Positions 1-8,704 of a stretch of 64,000 nucleotides of DNA are shown piece by piece. This stretch comes from Burkholderiaceae bacterium (GTDB lineage Bacteria; Pseudomonadota; Gammaproteobacteria; Burkholderiales; Burkholderiaceae_E): the NCBI GenBank assembly GCA_021463505.1, contig JAJTYR010000011.1, positions 1 to 64,000 on the forward strand. Reading direction: 5' to 3'. The notes beneath the pieces are model-generated. The model did no database searches, was not told where the DNA came from, and worked only from the letters and a program-made list of their open reading frames with translations. The position numbers were made by a program, and so were the translations under genes. Position 1 is the stretch's first letter. Each line of letters opens with the position of its first letter.

Positions 1-513
1 GGGCACCGGCGGGGCTGCGGCGCCGGTCGTCGACGCTGCGGCGCGCGCCGGGCCCGCCCAGAGCGTCGCCACCGACGGGCGTTGCGGTGCGGGCAGTTCG
101 ATGCGCGCCCCGTTGCGTTCGATGGTGACGGCGCCGGAGTGCACGGCCACCAGCCTGGTATCGGCGCTCACCGCATCGCCCACCATGAATGCGCGCGGCG
201 GCTTTCCGTCGACCACGAGTACCGCACTGCCGCGCAGATCGCTGGCGGCAACGCCGAGCACCTGGATGGCTGACTGCGCAACCGCCGACGGCGCGCCGCC
301 GCTGCCGGCTGGCAGGCCGAACAGCCGGGCTGCGGCTGCGAGATCGGGCGTGTCGCGCTGGTCGGCCAGCGAGCCGGCCGGTGCGATCGGGATGGCCGGA
401 GCGAGCAACTGCAGTGTCCAGTAGGCGATCGCCGCGCACAGCAGCGCGAACATCGCGAGCGTGGTCGCCGTCGGCGTCCATCGGCGCGTGCCAGCCGTTC
501 GTTCGATACGCAT
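1..513 (-). CDS. gspC: Type II secretion protein GspC, cut by left window edge
   Basis: Inner-membrane T2SS component that links the inner-membrane platform to the secretin GspD. The frame starts at ATG 513-511 and is still open at base 1, so only the first 171 codons are present. Visible: a short basic N-terminus (MRIERTAGTRRW), one membrane segment at about residues 14-32, an Ala/Pro-rich periplasmic linker, then a homology-region-like beta domain (VLGVAASDLRG, AVLVVDGKPPRAFMVGDAV) at about residues 78-140. It is transcribed away from gspG with only 72 bp between the start codons. The C-terminal PDZ or coiled-coil part lies outside. The divergent gspC arrangement is common in Burkholderiales and related groups. 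Confidence 0.85.
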   Translation of the reverse strand, partial: MRIERTAGTRRWTPTATTLAMFALLCAAIAYWTLQLLAPAIPIAPAGSLADQRDTPDLAAAARLFGLPAGSGGAPSAVAQSAIQVLGVAASDLRGSAVLVVDGKPPRAFMVGDAVSADTRLVAVHSGAVTIERNGARIELPAPQRPSVATLWAGPARAAASTTGAAAPPVP

Positions 514-542
514 CTCTTCGGGGAGGGGGTGCGTGAATCCAC

Positions 543-551
543 TGGTATCAT
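543..551 (+). promoter_or_regulatory. Extended -10 promoter candidate for the gsp operon
   Basis: TGGTATCAT reads as an extended -10 (TGn followed by TATCAT), 34 bases upstream of the chosen gspG ATG at 586, in the only intergenic space between gspC and gspG. No good -35 is visible, which an extended -10 can tolerate. Inference only. Confidence 0.35.
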
Positions 552-585
552 AGCCCGAGTCGCCATGGCGTTTTCAGGAGCATCG

Positions 586-1038
586 ATGCACCGTCCGTCG
601 GCCCGGCGGGGGCCGTATGTTCGCCAGCGCGGCTTCACGCTGATCGAGATCATGGTCGTGATCGTGATCCTCGGTGTGCTGGCCGCGATCGCGGTGCCGC
701 GCATCATGAGCAAGCCCGACGAGGCGCGCGTCAAGGCCGCGCAGACCGAGATCGCGCAGATCCTGCAGGCGCTCGACCTGTACCGGCTCGACAACCAGCG
801 CTACCCGAGCACCGATCAGGGCCTGGCCGCGCTCGCGCAGCGCCCGACCACCGAGCCGCTGCCGCCCAACTGGAAGGCCTACCTGAAGCAATCCCCGATC
901 GATCCCTGGGGCAAGCCTTACCAGTACCTGAATCCCGGTGTGCGCGGCGAGATCGACGTCTTCAGCCTGGGTGCCGATGGCCAGCCCGGCGGCGAAGGCG
1001 TTGCCGCCGACGTCGGCAACTGGTCGCTGAACCGGTAG
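586..1038 (+). CDS. gspG: Type II secretion major pseudopilin GspG
   Basis: Major subunit of the T2SS pseudopilus. The 150-residue protein has a basic leader and the prepilin peptidase site G16/F17 in RGFTLIEIMVV, followed by the hydrophobic N-terminal helix. The C-terminal part has the GspG signatures: LDLYRLDNQRYPSTDQGL, DPWGKPYQYLNPG, and the calcium-site region near the end (DVFSLGADGQPGGEG). ATG 586 is preferred because AGGAG at 576-580 sits 5 bases upstream. In-frame starts at 529 and 565 would add an unnaturally long leader. First gene of the rightward gsp operon. Confidence 0.95.
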   Translation: MHRPSARRGPYVRQRGFTLIEIMVVIVILGVLAAIAVPRIMSKPDEARVKAAQTEIAQILQALDLYRLDNQRYPSTDQGLAALAQRPTTEPLPPNWKAYLKQSPIDPWGKPYQYLNPGVRGEIDVFSLGADGQPGGEGVAADVGNWSLNR

Positions 1039-1074
1039 CGGCATCCGAAGCCGACGCGAAACGAGGTGCGGCGC

Positions 1075-1542
1075 GTGAACGGCCCGGCCTTCGCCGCCCG
1101 GACGCGCGAGGCGGGCTTCACGCTGCTCGAACTGCTGGTGGCGATGGTGATTGCCGGCGTGCTGATCGGCATCGCGTCGCTGTCGATCGGCGGCTTCGAT
1201 CGCGGGTTGCGCTTCGAAGCCGAACGGCTCGCGCAGCTGCTGGTGCTCGCGCGCGAGGAGGCGCAGGTGCGCGGCGCACCGATCCGCTTCGAGACCGATG
1301 ACGAGCGCTACGGTTTCTTCGTCTGGCGCGAGCGCCGCTGGCAGCCGCTGCTCGACGATCGCGACCTGCGTGAGCGCAACTGGGACGAGCCCACGCGGTT
1401 GCACGTCGAGCGCGCCGACGGCAGGCGGGAAATCGAGTTCGGCCGCGACCAGGTGGACACGCCTTTCGTCCTGCATCTGAGCCGACGCGGGTCCGCGGTG
1501 GCGATCGTCGCCAACGGCCTCGGGGCCTTCGAGGTTCGATGA
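1075..1542 (+). CDS. gspH: Type II secretion minor pseudopilin GspH
   Basis: Minor pseudopilin of the T2SS. It has a prepilin leader ending at G14 (EAGFTLLELLVAMVIAGVL), a hydrophobic helix, and a variable globular domain ending in the GspH-like RRGSAVAIVANGLGAFEV. The start is GTG 1075, with GAGGT seven bases upstream; an in-frame GTG at 1066 is possible and would add three residues. The stop codon overlaps the gspI start (ATGA at 1539-1542), so the two are probably translationally coupled. About 155 residues, within the family range. Confidence 0.88.
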   Translation: MNGPAFAARTREAGFTLLELLVAMVIAGVLIGIASLSIGGFDRGLRFEAERLAQLLVLAREEAQVRGAPIRFETDDERYGFFVWRERRWQPLLDDRDLRERNWDEPTRLHVERADGRREIEFGRDQVDTPFVLHLSRRGSAVAIVANGLGAFEVR

Positions 1543-1910
1543 TGCGCCGGATGCCGCGCGGCTTCACGCTGATCGAGGTGCTGGTCGCGATGACCATCGC
1601 GGCGGTCGCGCTGATGGCTGCGATCCGCGCGACGGCCTCGCTCGCGGTGAACAGCGTCGACCTGCGCCACCGCACGCTGGCGCAGTGGAGCGCCGAGAAC
1701 CGTCTGGCGCAGATCCGAATTGCCAGCGAATGGCCGAACCTCGGACGCCGCCAGTACGACTGCAGCCAGGCGAACGTGACGCTGCTGTGCCGCGAAGACG
1801 TGATCCAGACGCCGAATCCGCTGTTCCGGCGTGTCGAGGTCGGCGTATTCGGCGACGACGGCGCTTTCCGGCTGGCGCGGCTGGTCGGCTTCTCGACGAG
1901 GCTTCCGTGA
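1539..1910 (+). CDS. gspI: Type II secretion minor pseudopilin GspI
   Basis: Minor pseudopilin that in characterised systems forms the tip complex with GspJ and GspK. The 123-residue protein has a very short leader cleaved after G8 (PRGFTLIEVLVAMTIAAVA). The globular part contains the GspI-like WSAENRLAQIRI and two cysteines (C68, C76 region, YDCSQANVTLLCRE). The start ATG overlaps the gspH stop by four bases. The stop TGA at 1908-1910 overlaps the gspJ GTG start. The tight overlaps and position between H and J support the call. Confidence 0.92.
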   Translation: MMRRMPRGFTLIEVLVAMTIAAVALMAAIRATASLAVNSVDLRHRTLAQWSAENRLAQIRIASEWPNLGRRQYDCSQANVTLLCREDVIQTPNPLFRRVEVGVFGDDGAFRLARLVGFSTRLP

Positions 1911-2572
1911 GTGGACGGCGCGCCGCCCGCGGCTTCACGCTGCTCGAACTGCTGGTGGCGGTGGCGCTGCTGTCGGTGCTGACGGTGCTGACCTGGCGCG
2001 GCATGGACTCGGTGCTGCGCGGGCGCGACCGGATCGTCTCGGCCTCCGATGAACTGCGCTCGCTCAGCGTCGCGATGGCGCAGATGGAGGAAGACCTGCG
2101 GCGCTCCTGGCCGATCCGTCTGCTCGGCCTTCCCGAGCCGTCGATCGCGTTCTCGATGCCCACCGACCGCGAGCCGGCCTCGCTCGCGCTGCTGCGCGAG
2201 ACGCGTGGCGCAGACGCGGTGCAGGTGCAGCGGGTGATCTACCGGTTGCGTGACGGCGTGTTCGAGCGCGGCTTCAGCGCCTGGGCCGCACCGTCTCCCG
2301 ACGGCACGCAGCAGGTGCCGCCCACGCCGTTCACCTGGCAGCCGATCCTGCGCGAGGTGCAGGCGGTCGATTTCCGCGGCTGGCTGGATGGTCGCGGCTG
2401 GTTGGCGGCCGCTGCGCTCGCGCCGTTGCTGGCGGCCGCCGCACAGACGCCGGCGGGTCCGGCGCCTGCCGCCGCTGCGGTCAGGCCGGCGATACCGCAA
2501 TTGACCGGCGTCGAGGTCGTGCTGGTGAGCCGCGGCGAGCGCATTGCGCGTGTCTTCGCGGTGGCCGATTGA
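1907..2572 (+). CDS. gspJ: Type II secretion minor pseudopilin GspJ
   Basis: Tip-complex minor pseudopilin. The start is GTG 1907, overlapping the gspI stop (GTGA), which gives the leader SGRRAARG cut before FTLLELLVAVALL. The conserved GspJ features are LTWRGMDSVLRGRDR near the N-terminus and MEEDLRRSW around residue 60. The frame is open further upstream inside gspI, but only the GTG at 1907 places the prepilin motif correctly. An Ala/Pro-rich low-complexity stretch at about residues 165-195 is unusual for the family. About 221 residues. Confidence 0.92.
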   Translation: MSGRRAARGFTLLELLVAVALLSVLTVLTWRGMDSVLRGRDRIVSASDELRSLSVAMAQMEEDLRRSWPIRLLGLPEPSIAFSMPTDREPASLALLRETRGADAVQVQRVIYRLRDGVFERGFSAWAAPSPDGTQQVPPTPFTWQPILREVQAVDFRGWLDGRGWLAAAALAPLLAAAAQTPAGPAPAAAAVRPAIPQLTGVEVVLVSRGERIARVFAVAD

Positions 2573-2574
2573 GC

Positions 2575-3564
2575 ATGCGCGCAAGCGTCGCGCATCGCCG
2601 GGGCGTCGCTGCGCAGGCGGGCGTGGCGATCGTCAGCACGCTGCTGGTGATCACGCTGGCTACGCTGATCGTGAGCGGTCTGTTCTGGCGCGAACACGTC
2701 ACCGTGCGCTCCGTGGAGAACCGGCTGGCGCTCGCGCAGATGCGCTGGATCGAGACTGCGGTGCTCGACTGGGCGTCGGTGGTCCTGCGTGTCGATCGCA
2801 ACAGCACCGGCGCCGTCGACCACCTCGGCGAACTGTGGGCGATGCCGGTGGCCGACACCGTGCTCGACGAGACCGTGACGGGGGGCGCGCGGCTGGGCGA
2901 CGAAGCCGGCAAGGCGCGGCTGGCCGGGCAGATGTTCGACGCCCAGGCGCGCATGAACCTGAACAACCTGGTGATCGACGGCTTGCCGTCGGCGGCGCAC
3001 CGCGAGGCGTTCGAGCGCCTGCTGGCGATCGTCGGGCGCCCGGAGAGTCTGGCCGGGCCGTTGCAGGCACGGCTGCAGCACGCCTATCCGCCGCGGGTGC
3101 AGGGGCGCAGCGCAGTCGCGTCGGCGCTGCCGCTGCTCAAACTCGCCGATCTGCGCGGCGTGCCCGGGTTCGACGAAGCGACCATCGCAGCGCTCGAGCC
3201 GTTCGTCGTCTTCCTGCCCAAGCGGGTGCGTCTGGGCGCTGGCGAGGTCGTCACCGAGGGTTCGAAGGTGAACATCAACACCGCGCCACCCGAGGTGCTG
3301 GCCGCGGAAATCGCCGACATCGACCTGCAGTCGGCGCGGCGCTTCGTCGAGGGTGTGCGCCAGCGCACCTATTTCGCGAGCCTCGAGGTGGCGCGCTCGC
3401 GCCTGGACGGATCGCCGATGCTGCATGCCGGTCTGCTGTCCGTCGGCTCGGACTTCTTCCTCGTGAAGGGGATGGTACGCTTCGGGCGGGTCGAATCGCA
3501 GAGCGAAGCGCTCCTTTACCGCGGTGCGAGCCGCGTGGAACTCATATGGCAGCACAGGTACTGA
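2575..3564 (+). CDS. gspK: Type II secretion minor pseudopilin GspK
   Basis: Large minor pseudopilin that caps the pseudopilus. The leader is cut after G16 (AQAGVAIVSTLLVI). The residue at +5 of the mature protein is Ser rather than Glu, and GspK is the pseudopilin known to lack Glu5. The body has FDAQARMNLNNLV at about residue 125 and the helix-hairpin-like GSKVNINTAPPEVLAAEI. ATG 2575 lies two bases after the gspJ stop; an in-frame TTG at 2569 overlaps that stop and is an alternative. The last 19 bases overlap gspL. Confidence 0.92.
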   Translation: MRASVAHRRGVAAQAGVAIVSTLLVITLATLIVSGLFWREHVTVRSVENRLALAQMRWIETAVLDWASVVLRVDRNSTGAVDHLGELWAMPVADTVLDETVTGGARLGDEAGKARLAGQMFDAQARMNLNNLVIDGLPSAAHREAFERLLAIVGRPESLAGPLQARLQHAYPPRVQGRSAVASALPLLKLADLRGVPGFDEATIAALEPFVVFLPKRVRLGAGEVVTEGSKVNINTAPPEVLAAEIADIDLQSARRFVEGVRQRTYFASLEVARSRLDGSPMLHAGLLSVGSDFFLVKGMVRFGRVESQSEALLYRGASRVELIWQHRY

Positions 3565-4961
3565 GGAAGGGGCAGGCGATCGTCTGGGTGCCGCCGCGCG
3601 CGATCGGCGAGCGCGCCTTCGCCACCGAACCGGTGCTGCTGGCAATGCTGCCCGTGGCCGTGTCCGACAAGGTCGGCGGCGCTGCGAATCCGGGCGGCCT
3701 GCCGGTGACCGTCTTCGGCAGCGCGAGCACGGCTCGCTATGTGCGCGTGAGTCTCGACGCGCTGCCGGTACTGAAGACGGCCACGCTCGTCTTCGACGCG
3801 CGCGACGTCAACCTGCTGCAGGTCGTGGTGCCTGCGCTTTCGGGCGCCCGGCTCCAGCAGGCGCTGCCGAACATCGTCGAGGAGATGCTGCTGCAGGATC
3901 CGCAGTCCTGCGCCTATGCGATCGGGCCGCGCGTCGGCGCCGAGGGGCAGCGCCTGGTGGCGGCGATCGACCGCGGCTGGCTGGAATTCGTGGTCGGCGC
4001 ATTCGAGCGTCGCGGCATCGCGGTGCAGGGCGCCTGGCCGGCGCAGCTCGCGCTGCCGGTGGGTGCCGACCGCACGGCGTTCGCGTGCCTGAACGACGGG
4101 CTGGCACTGCGCACCGGACTGTTCGACGGCATCGGATGGAATGCGACGTCCGGCGCCGATGCACGCGCCGAGGCGATCGTGGCGTTGCTGGCCAGTGCCG
4201 GGTCGCCTTGTGCGCCGTTTGCACCGCCCGCGGCCGATGTCGCGCCGGCGATGGCCGAGCGTGTGACGCCGGCCGGGCTGGCGGCACGCGAGCTGCCGTC
4301 GGAGCCGCCGCAACTGCGTCGTCGCCTGGCGGTGTTCGTCGAAGACGCGAGCTGGCAGACGCCGGTGCTGAAGGCAGCCGCACGCGCCGGGTTCGACGCA
4401 GACATCCGGGCGCTGCCGTTTCCGCTGCCTGCGCCGCTCGACCTGCTCACGGCGCGCCGCGGCAGTGCCGCCGGCCGGTGGTTCGCCGACATCGACTGGC
4501 GCGCCTGGCGGGGCGCGGCGATGCTCGGTGGCGCCAGCGTCGCCGCCGTGCTGCTCGGGCTGAACCTGCACTGGGGCGTGCTCGCGCAGGAGCGTACCGC
4601 ACTCAAGGCGCAGACCGAGCGTGTGTTCCGCCAGGCATTTCCGGACCGGCAACTGGTGGTCGAACCCTTGCTGCAGATGCAGCGCGAAGTGGCGGGCCTG
4701 CGCACGCGCGCAGGTCAGGCAGGCCCCGATGACTTCCTTCCGCTGCTGACACGCTTTGCGCTCGCGCTCGGAGCGCAGGGCGCCGACTCGATGGCGAGTG
4801 TCGAGTTTCGCGAGGCGCGTCTGCGGGTGCGTTTTCAGCCGGGCTTCCTCGAGGCGCGCTCGGTGCGCGAGATCCTGGTGCGCGACAGCCAGCGGCAGGG
4901 GCTGTCGGTGAAATTCGATGGCGAGCGCGAGCCGACCGCCACGGTTGCGCTGTTGCGTTGA
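3546..4961 (+). CDS. gspL: Type II secretion inner-membrane platform protein GspL
   Basis: Bitopic platform protein that recruits the GspE ATPase through its cytoplasmic actin-like domain. About 471 residues: a cytoplasmic domain to residue ~320, with conserved VVVPALSGARLQQALPNIVE and DRGWLEFV, one membrane span at ~323-343 (AAMLGGASVAAVLLGLNL), then a periplasmic ferredoxin-like domain. The start ATG 3546 lies inside the end of gspK. The frame stays open far upstream, but that stretch is antisense-like high-GC sequence covered by gspJ and gspK. Confidence 0.9.
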   Translation: MAAQVLRKGQAIVWVPPRAIGERAFATEPVLLAMLPVAVSDKVGGAANPGGLPVTVFGSASTARYVRVSLDALPVLKTATLVFDARDVNLLQVVVPALSGARLQQALPNIVEEMLLQDPQSCAYAIGPRVGAEGQRLVAAIDRGWLEFVVGAFERRGIAVQGAWPAQLALPVGADRTAFACLNDGLALRTGLFDGIGWNATSGADARAEAIVALLASAGSPCAPFAPPAADVAPAMAERVTPAGLAARELPSEPPQLRRRLAVFVEDASWQTPVLKAAARAGFDADIRALPFPLPAPLDLLTARRGSAAGRWFADIDWRAWRGAAMLGGASVAAVLLGLNLHWGVLAQERTALKAQTERVFRQAFPDRQLVVEPLLQMQREVAGLRTRAGQAGPDDFLPLLTRFALALGAQGADSMASVEFREARLRVRFQPGFLEARSVREILVRDSQRQGLSVKFDGEREPTATVALLR

Positions 4962-4975
4962 GGGCGCAGGCAGCG

Positions 4976-5476
4976 ATGCTCGAGCAACTGCTCCAGAGAT
5001 GGCAAATGCTCACGCCGCGCGAGCGGCACGTCCTGGCCATGGGTGCCGCGCTGCTGGCGGTGGCGCTGATCTGGCTGGTGCTGTTCGAGCCGGCGTGGAA
5101 CGCACGCCGGCGGCTGCAGGCCGAGCTGCCCGCGATGCGTGTGCAACTGGCCGAGGTCGAGCAGCTGGCGCGCGACGCACGCCTGCTGGGGGCGGCGCCG
5201 GTTGCAGGCGACGCCCCGCAGGCCGTGAAGGCGCAGCTCGAGCAGTCGATCGAGGCCGCAGGGCTGAAGCCGGGGCTGGCGCAATTCACGTTAACCGGCC
5301 ACCTGTTCGAACTGCGTTTCAAGAGCGTGCCCCACGCGATGTGGCTCGCCTGGCTCGAGGCGGCCGCGCGCGAGACACGGCTGCGTGTGATTGCGGCGTC
5401 GATCACGCGCGAGACCGGTGTCGGCGTGATCTCTGCGCGACTGGCGCTCGAGTTGCCACGCCGGGAAGGTCGCTGA
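4976..5476 (+). CDS. gspM: Type II secretion platform protein GspM
   Basis: Small bitopic partner of GspL. About 166 residues: a short cytosolic segment with TPRERHVLAMG, one membrane span at residues ~20-38 ending in FEPAW, a coiled-coil-like helix (RRRLQAELPAMRVQLAEVEQL) and a periplasmic ferredoxin-like fold. The ATG at 4976 gives the normal GspM beginning. An in-frame TTG at 4958 overlaps the gspL stop and would couple translation. Length and order after gspL fit the family. Confidence 0.88.
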   Translation: MLEQLLQRWQMLTPRERHVLAMGAALLAVALIWLVLFEPAWNARRRLQAELPAMRVQLAEVEQLARDARLLGAAPVAGDAPQAVKAQLEQSIEAAGLKPGLAQFTLTGHLFELRFKSVPHAMWLAWLEAAARETRLRVIAASITRETGVGVISARLALELPRREGR

Positions 5477-5477
5477 C

Positions 5478-6263
5478 GTGCGCCTGCACCCCGGACGGGC
5501 ACTGCTGTATGTCGTTGCCGGACTGCTGGGGGCGGCATTCGCGCTGGTGGCGACCGCGCCGGCCAGTTTTGCCGACCTCGCGCTCGCGCGCGCAACCGGT
5601 GGCCGGATGCGGCTCGCCGAGACCGGCGGAACCGTCTGGCAGGGTTCCGGAAGGCTGGTTCTGGTGGACATTGGTGCCGAGGGTGGTGACCGGCACACGG
5701 TCGCCGGGGTTGCGGTGCCGGGCCGGATAGACTGGAACGTGCGCGTGCTGCCGCTGCTGATCGGCCAGGTCGACGCATCGTTGCGCATCGAGGGCATGGC
5801 GCAGCCGGTGCGCGTGCAGGGCGGCTACGGCGAGATCAGGGTGGGCGGCGGCGCGGTGGCGCTGCCGTCGGTTGCGCTGGGCAGGATGGGCTCGCCGTGG
5901 AACACGCTGCGCCCCTCCGGGGCACTCAGCCTGCGCTGGGAAAACCTGGCGCTGCGGGCGGGCGCACTCGAGGGGCGCGCGCAGATCGAATTGCGTGATG
6001 CCGCGTCGGCGATGACCCCGGTCAGACCCCTGGGCAGCTATCGGGTGGAGATCGTCGGCCATGGCGGGCAGGCCGAGCTGAGCATCCAGACCCTGGCGGG
6101 GCCGCTGCGGTTGCAGGGCAGCGGACATTTCACGGTGCAGACCGGGCTGCGCTTCACTGCAGAGGCCAGTGCCGAGCCTTCCGCGCAGGCGAGCCTGAGT
6201 TCGTTTCTCGGCCTGATCGGGCGGCGCGATGGCGACAGGACAATCATTAGAATAGGGGCATGA
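5478..6263 (+). CDS. gspN: Type II secretion protein GspN
   Basis: Accessory T2SS protein found in only some systems. 261 residues: one N-terminal membrane segment (LLYVVAGLLGAAFALVATAPAS) and a periplasmic domain with the GspN-type ETGGTVWQGSGRLVL and VRVLPLLIGQVDASLRIEG. The GTG start at 5478 is one base after the gspM stop. The stop overlaps the gspD start (ATGA at 6260-6263). Its presence between M and D matches the gene order of Burkholderia and Xanthomonas type systems as I recall them. Confidence 0.88.
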   Translation: MRLHPGRALLYVVAGLLGAAFALVATAPASFADLALARATGGRMRLAETGGTVWQGSGRLVLVDIGAEGGDRHTVAGVAVPGRIDWNVRVLPLLIGQVDASLRIEGMAQPVRVQGGYGEIRVGGGAVALPSVALGRMGSPWNTLRPSGALSLRWENLALRAGALEGRAQIELRDAASAMTPVRPLGSYRVEIVGHGGQAELSIQTLAGPLRLQGSGHFTVQTGLRFTAEASAEPSAQASLSSFLGLIGRRDGDRTIIRIGA

Positions 6264-8704
6264 GCGTGGACGAGTCGGGCAGGGACGGACCTGCGTGTGC
6301 GCCTGACGGCGGCTCCACGCCGCGAGTGATGCATGGTCGCGCGTCGATCGTTGCGGCGGTTGCAACGCTGGCGCTGGCCGGTGCCCTCGGCGCCGGGTCG
6401 GCACACGCGCAGCCCGCACCGTCCGGCGATGCGCGTGCAGGCAAGACCGCTGGCGACGTTGCCGTCGGCAAGCCCGCCGGCGCACCGGTCGCAGGCCATA
6501 CCGTCACGCTGAATTTCAAGGACGCCGACATCGATTCGGTGATCGGTGCCTTCGGTCACCTGCTCGACCGGACCTTCGTCATCGATCCGCGGGTGCGCGG
6601 CAAGATGACGCTCGAGACGCCGCGCCCGGTGACGCGTGCGCAGGCCTGGCGTCTGCTGCAGGCGGCGCTGCGCTCGCAGGGCTTTGCGGTGGTCGAAACC
6701 GGCACCCTCACGAAGATCGTTCCCGAAGCCGATGCCAAGCTGCAGGCCACGCCGGTCACCGCCGGGCGCGCACCGTCGGCGGCCGGTGACCAGGTGGTCA
6801 CGCAGGTCTTCCGGCTGAACTACGAATCGGCGACCAATCTGGTGCCGGTGCTCAGACCGCTGATTTCGCCGAACAACACTGTCGTCGCCTACCCGAGCAA
6901 CAATTCGCTGGTGGTCACCGACTACGCGGCGAACCTGCAGCGGATCGCGCGCATCGTCGCCACCCTCGACAGTCCGTCCACCGGCGAGGTCGAGGTGGTG
7001 CACGTGGAATACGCAGTGGCCAGCGACATTGCGGTCTCGGTCCTGCGGATGCTCGAGGACGCCGCGCGCGCTGGCCCGGGTGCCCAGGTCGACGCGGGCC
7101 AGCGACTCACGGTGATGGCCGATCCACGGCTCAATTCGATCATGATCCGCGCCGCCAGTCCGGCCCGGCTGAACTTCGCCAAGAGTCTGATCGCGCGGCT
7201 CGATCAGCCCAGTGCGCGGCCCGGCAACATCAACGTGGTCTACCTGCGCAACGCCGAAGCGGTGAAGCTCGCGCAGACGCTGCGCGGCGTGCTCGGCGGC
7301 GAGGGCGCGGGTGGCGCGGCCGGCGGGCCGCTCGCCACCGCGCAGACGCCGCCGGCACAGATGCCGCAGGGCTCGGCGCTGCAGCCGGGGCAGCCCGGCA
7401 CGCAGGGCCAGGGCGCCGCAACGCCGCTACAGCCGTCGAGCAGTGCACCGGTCACGGTGAGCGCCGGCGGCGCGATCATCGCCGCCGATCCGGCCACCAA
7501 TTCGCTGATCATCACCGCCCCCGAACCGGTCTATCGCAACCTGCGCGCGGTGATCGACAAGCTCGATGCGCGCCGTGCGCAGGTGTACATCGAATCGCTG
7601 ATCCTCGAGATCAGCGCCGAGAAGGCCGCCGAACTGGGCGTGCAGTGGCAGTTCCTCGGCTCGCCGCAGGGCTCGACCCGGGTGATCGGCGGCACCAACC
7701 TTGCTGCGCGCGGCAGCGGTTCGAACATCCTCGATGTCGCGGCGAACATCGGTGCGGTGGGCACCGGGCTGAACCTCGGCGTAGTGCGCGGCACGATCAA
7801 CGTCCCGGGTGTCGGCGAAATCCTCAACCTGGGCTTTCTCGCGCGCGCGCTCGAAAGTGGCGCCAACGCGAACATCCTGGCCACGCCCAACCTGCTCACG
7901 CTGGACAACGAGGAAGCGCGCATCATCATCGGTCAGAACGTGCCGTTCGTCACCGGGCAGTTCACGGCCACCGGCACCGGCGGCGCCTCGGTGAATCCGT
8001 TCCAGACGATCGAGCGCAAGGATGTCGGCACCACGCTGCGCGTGAAGCCGCAGGTCTCGGAGTCGGGCACCGTCAAGCTGCAGATCTTCCAGGAGGTCTC
8101 CAGCGTGCAGAACACGACGCTGTCGGCGGGGATCATCACCAACCGGCGCGCGATCGAGTCGAACGTGCTGGTCGACGACGGCCAGATCATCGTGCTCGGC
8201 GGCCTGATCGAGGAGCGCATCCAGGGCAACGAGGACAAGGTGCCCGGGTTGGGCGACGTGCCGGTGGTCGGGCAGCTGTTCCGCTACGACTCGCGCAAGC
8301 GCGTCAAGACCAATCTGCTGGTGTTCCTGCGCCCGGTGATCGTGCGCGATGGTAGCGACGCGCACGGCATCACCGCCGACCGCTACGACTACATCCGCGG
8401 GCTGCGCGGCGACTCGACGTTGCCGCCCCACTGGGCGCTGCCCGACCTGAAGCCCAGCCCGCTTCCGCCGATGCCGCCGGCGCCGCCGCGCGAACCAAGA
8501 CGGCCGGCGGGCGAGACGCCGCAGCAGGGCGACGCACCCGCGCCCGGGCCAGGCACGCAACGCGATGCGGTGGCCCCACCGCCTGCGCAGCCGCCGGCGC
8601 CGGTGTCGGCGTCGCGGCCGAGCACGGTGATCCAGAATGCGCCGAACGAGGTCCTGGTGCCTTTGCGTCCCGGCACCGCGCTCGTTCCGGCCTCCGGAGA
8701 CTAG
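6260..8704 (+). CDS. gspD: Type II secretion outer-membrane secretin GspD
   Basis: Secretin forming the outer-membrane channel. 814 residues: a signal peptide (hydrophobic part ~30-50, cut near AHAQ), the N0 domain (VTLNFKDADIDSVIGAFGHL), N1-N3 repeats, and a Gly/Gln-rich insert at about 345-395. The C-terminal secretin domain has VQWQFLGSP, LATPNLLTLDNEEA and VPGLGDVPVVGQLFRYDSR. An unusually long Pro/Ala tail follows at ~715-790. ATG 6260 puts about 23 residues before the signal peptide, so ATG 6329 may be the real start. Confidence 0.95.
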   Translation: MSVDESGRDGPACAPDGGSTPRVMHGRASIVAAVATLALAGALGAGSAHAQPAPSGDARAGKTAGDVAVGKPAGAPVAGHTVTLNFKDADIDSVIGAFGHLLDRTFVIDPRVRGKMTLETPRPVTRAQAWRLLQAALRSQGFAVVETGTLTKIVPEADAKLQATPVTAGRAPSAAGDQVVTQVFRLNYESATNLVPVLRPLISPNNTVVAYPSNNSLVVTDYAANLQRIARIVATLDSPSTGEVEVVHVEYAVASDIAVSVLRMLEDAARAGPGAQVDAGQRLTVMADPRLNSIMIRAASPARLNFAKSLIARLDQPSARPGNINVVYLRNAEAVKLAQTLRGVLGGEGAGGAAGGPLATAQTPPAQMPQGSALQPGQPGTQGQGAATPLQPSSSAPVTVSAGGAIIAADPATNSLIITAPEPVYRNLRAVIDKLDARRAQVYIESLILEISAEKAAELGVQWQFLGSPQGSTRVIGGTNLAARGSGSNILDVAANIGAVGTGLNLGVVRGTINVPGVGEILNLGFLARALESGANANILATPNLLTLDNEEARIIIGQNVPFVTGQFTATGTGGASVNPFQTIERKDVGTTLRVKPQVSESGTVKLQIFQEVSSVQNTTLSAGIITNRRAIESNVLVDDGQIIVLGGLIEERIQGNEDKVPGLGDVPVVGQLFRYDSRKRVKTNLLVFLRPVIVRDGSDAHGITADRYDYIRGLRGDSTLPPHWALPDLKPSPLPPMPPAPPREPRRPAGETPQQGDAPAPGPGTQRDAVAPPPAQPPAPVSASRPSTVIQNAPNEVLVPLRPGTALVPASGD

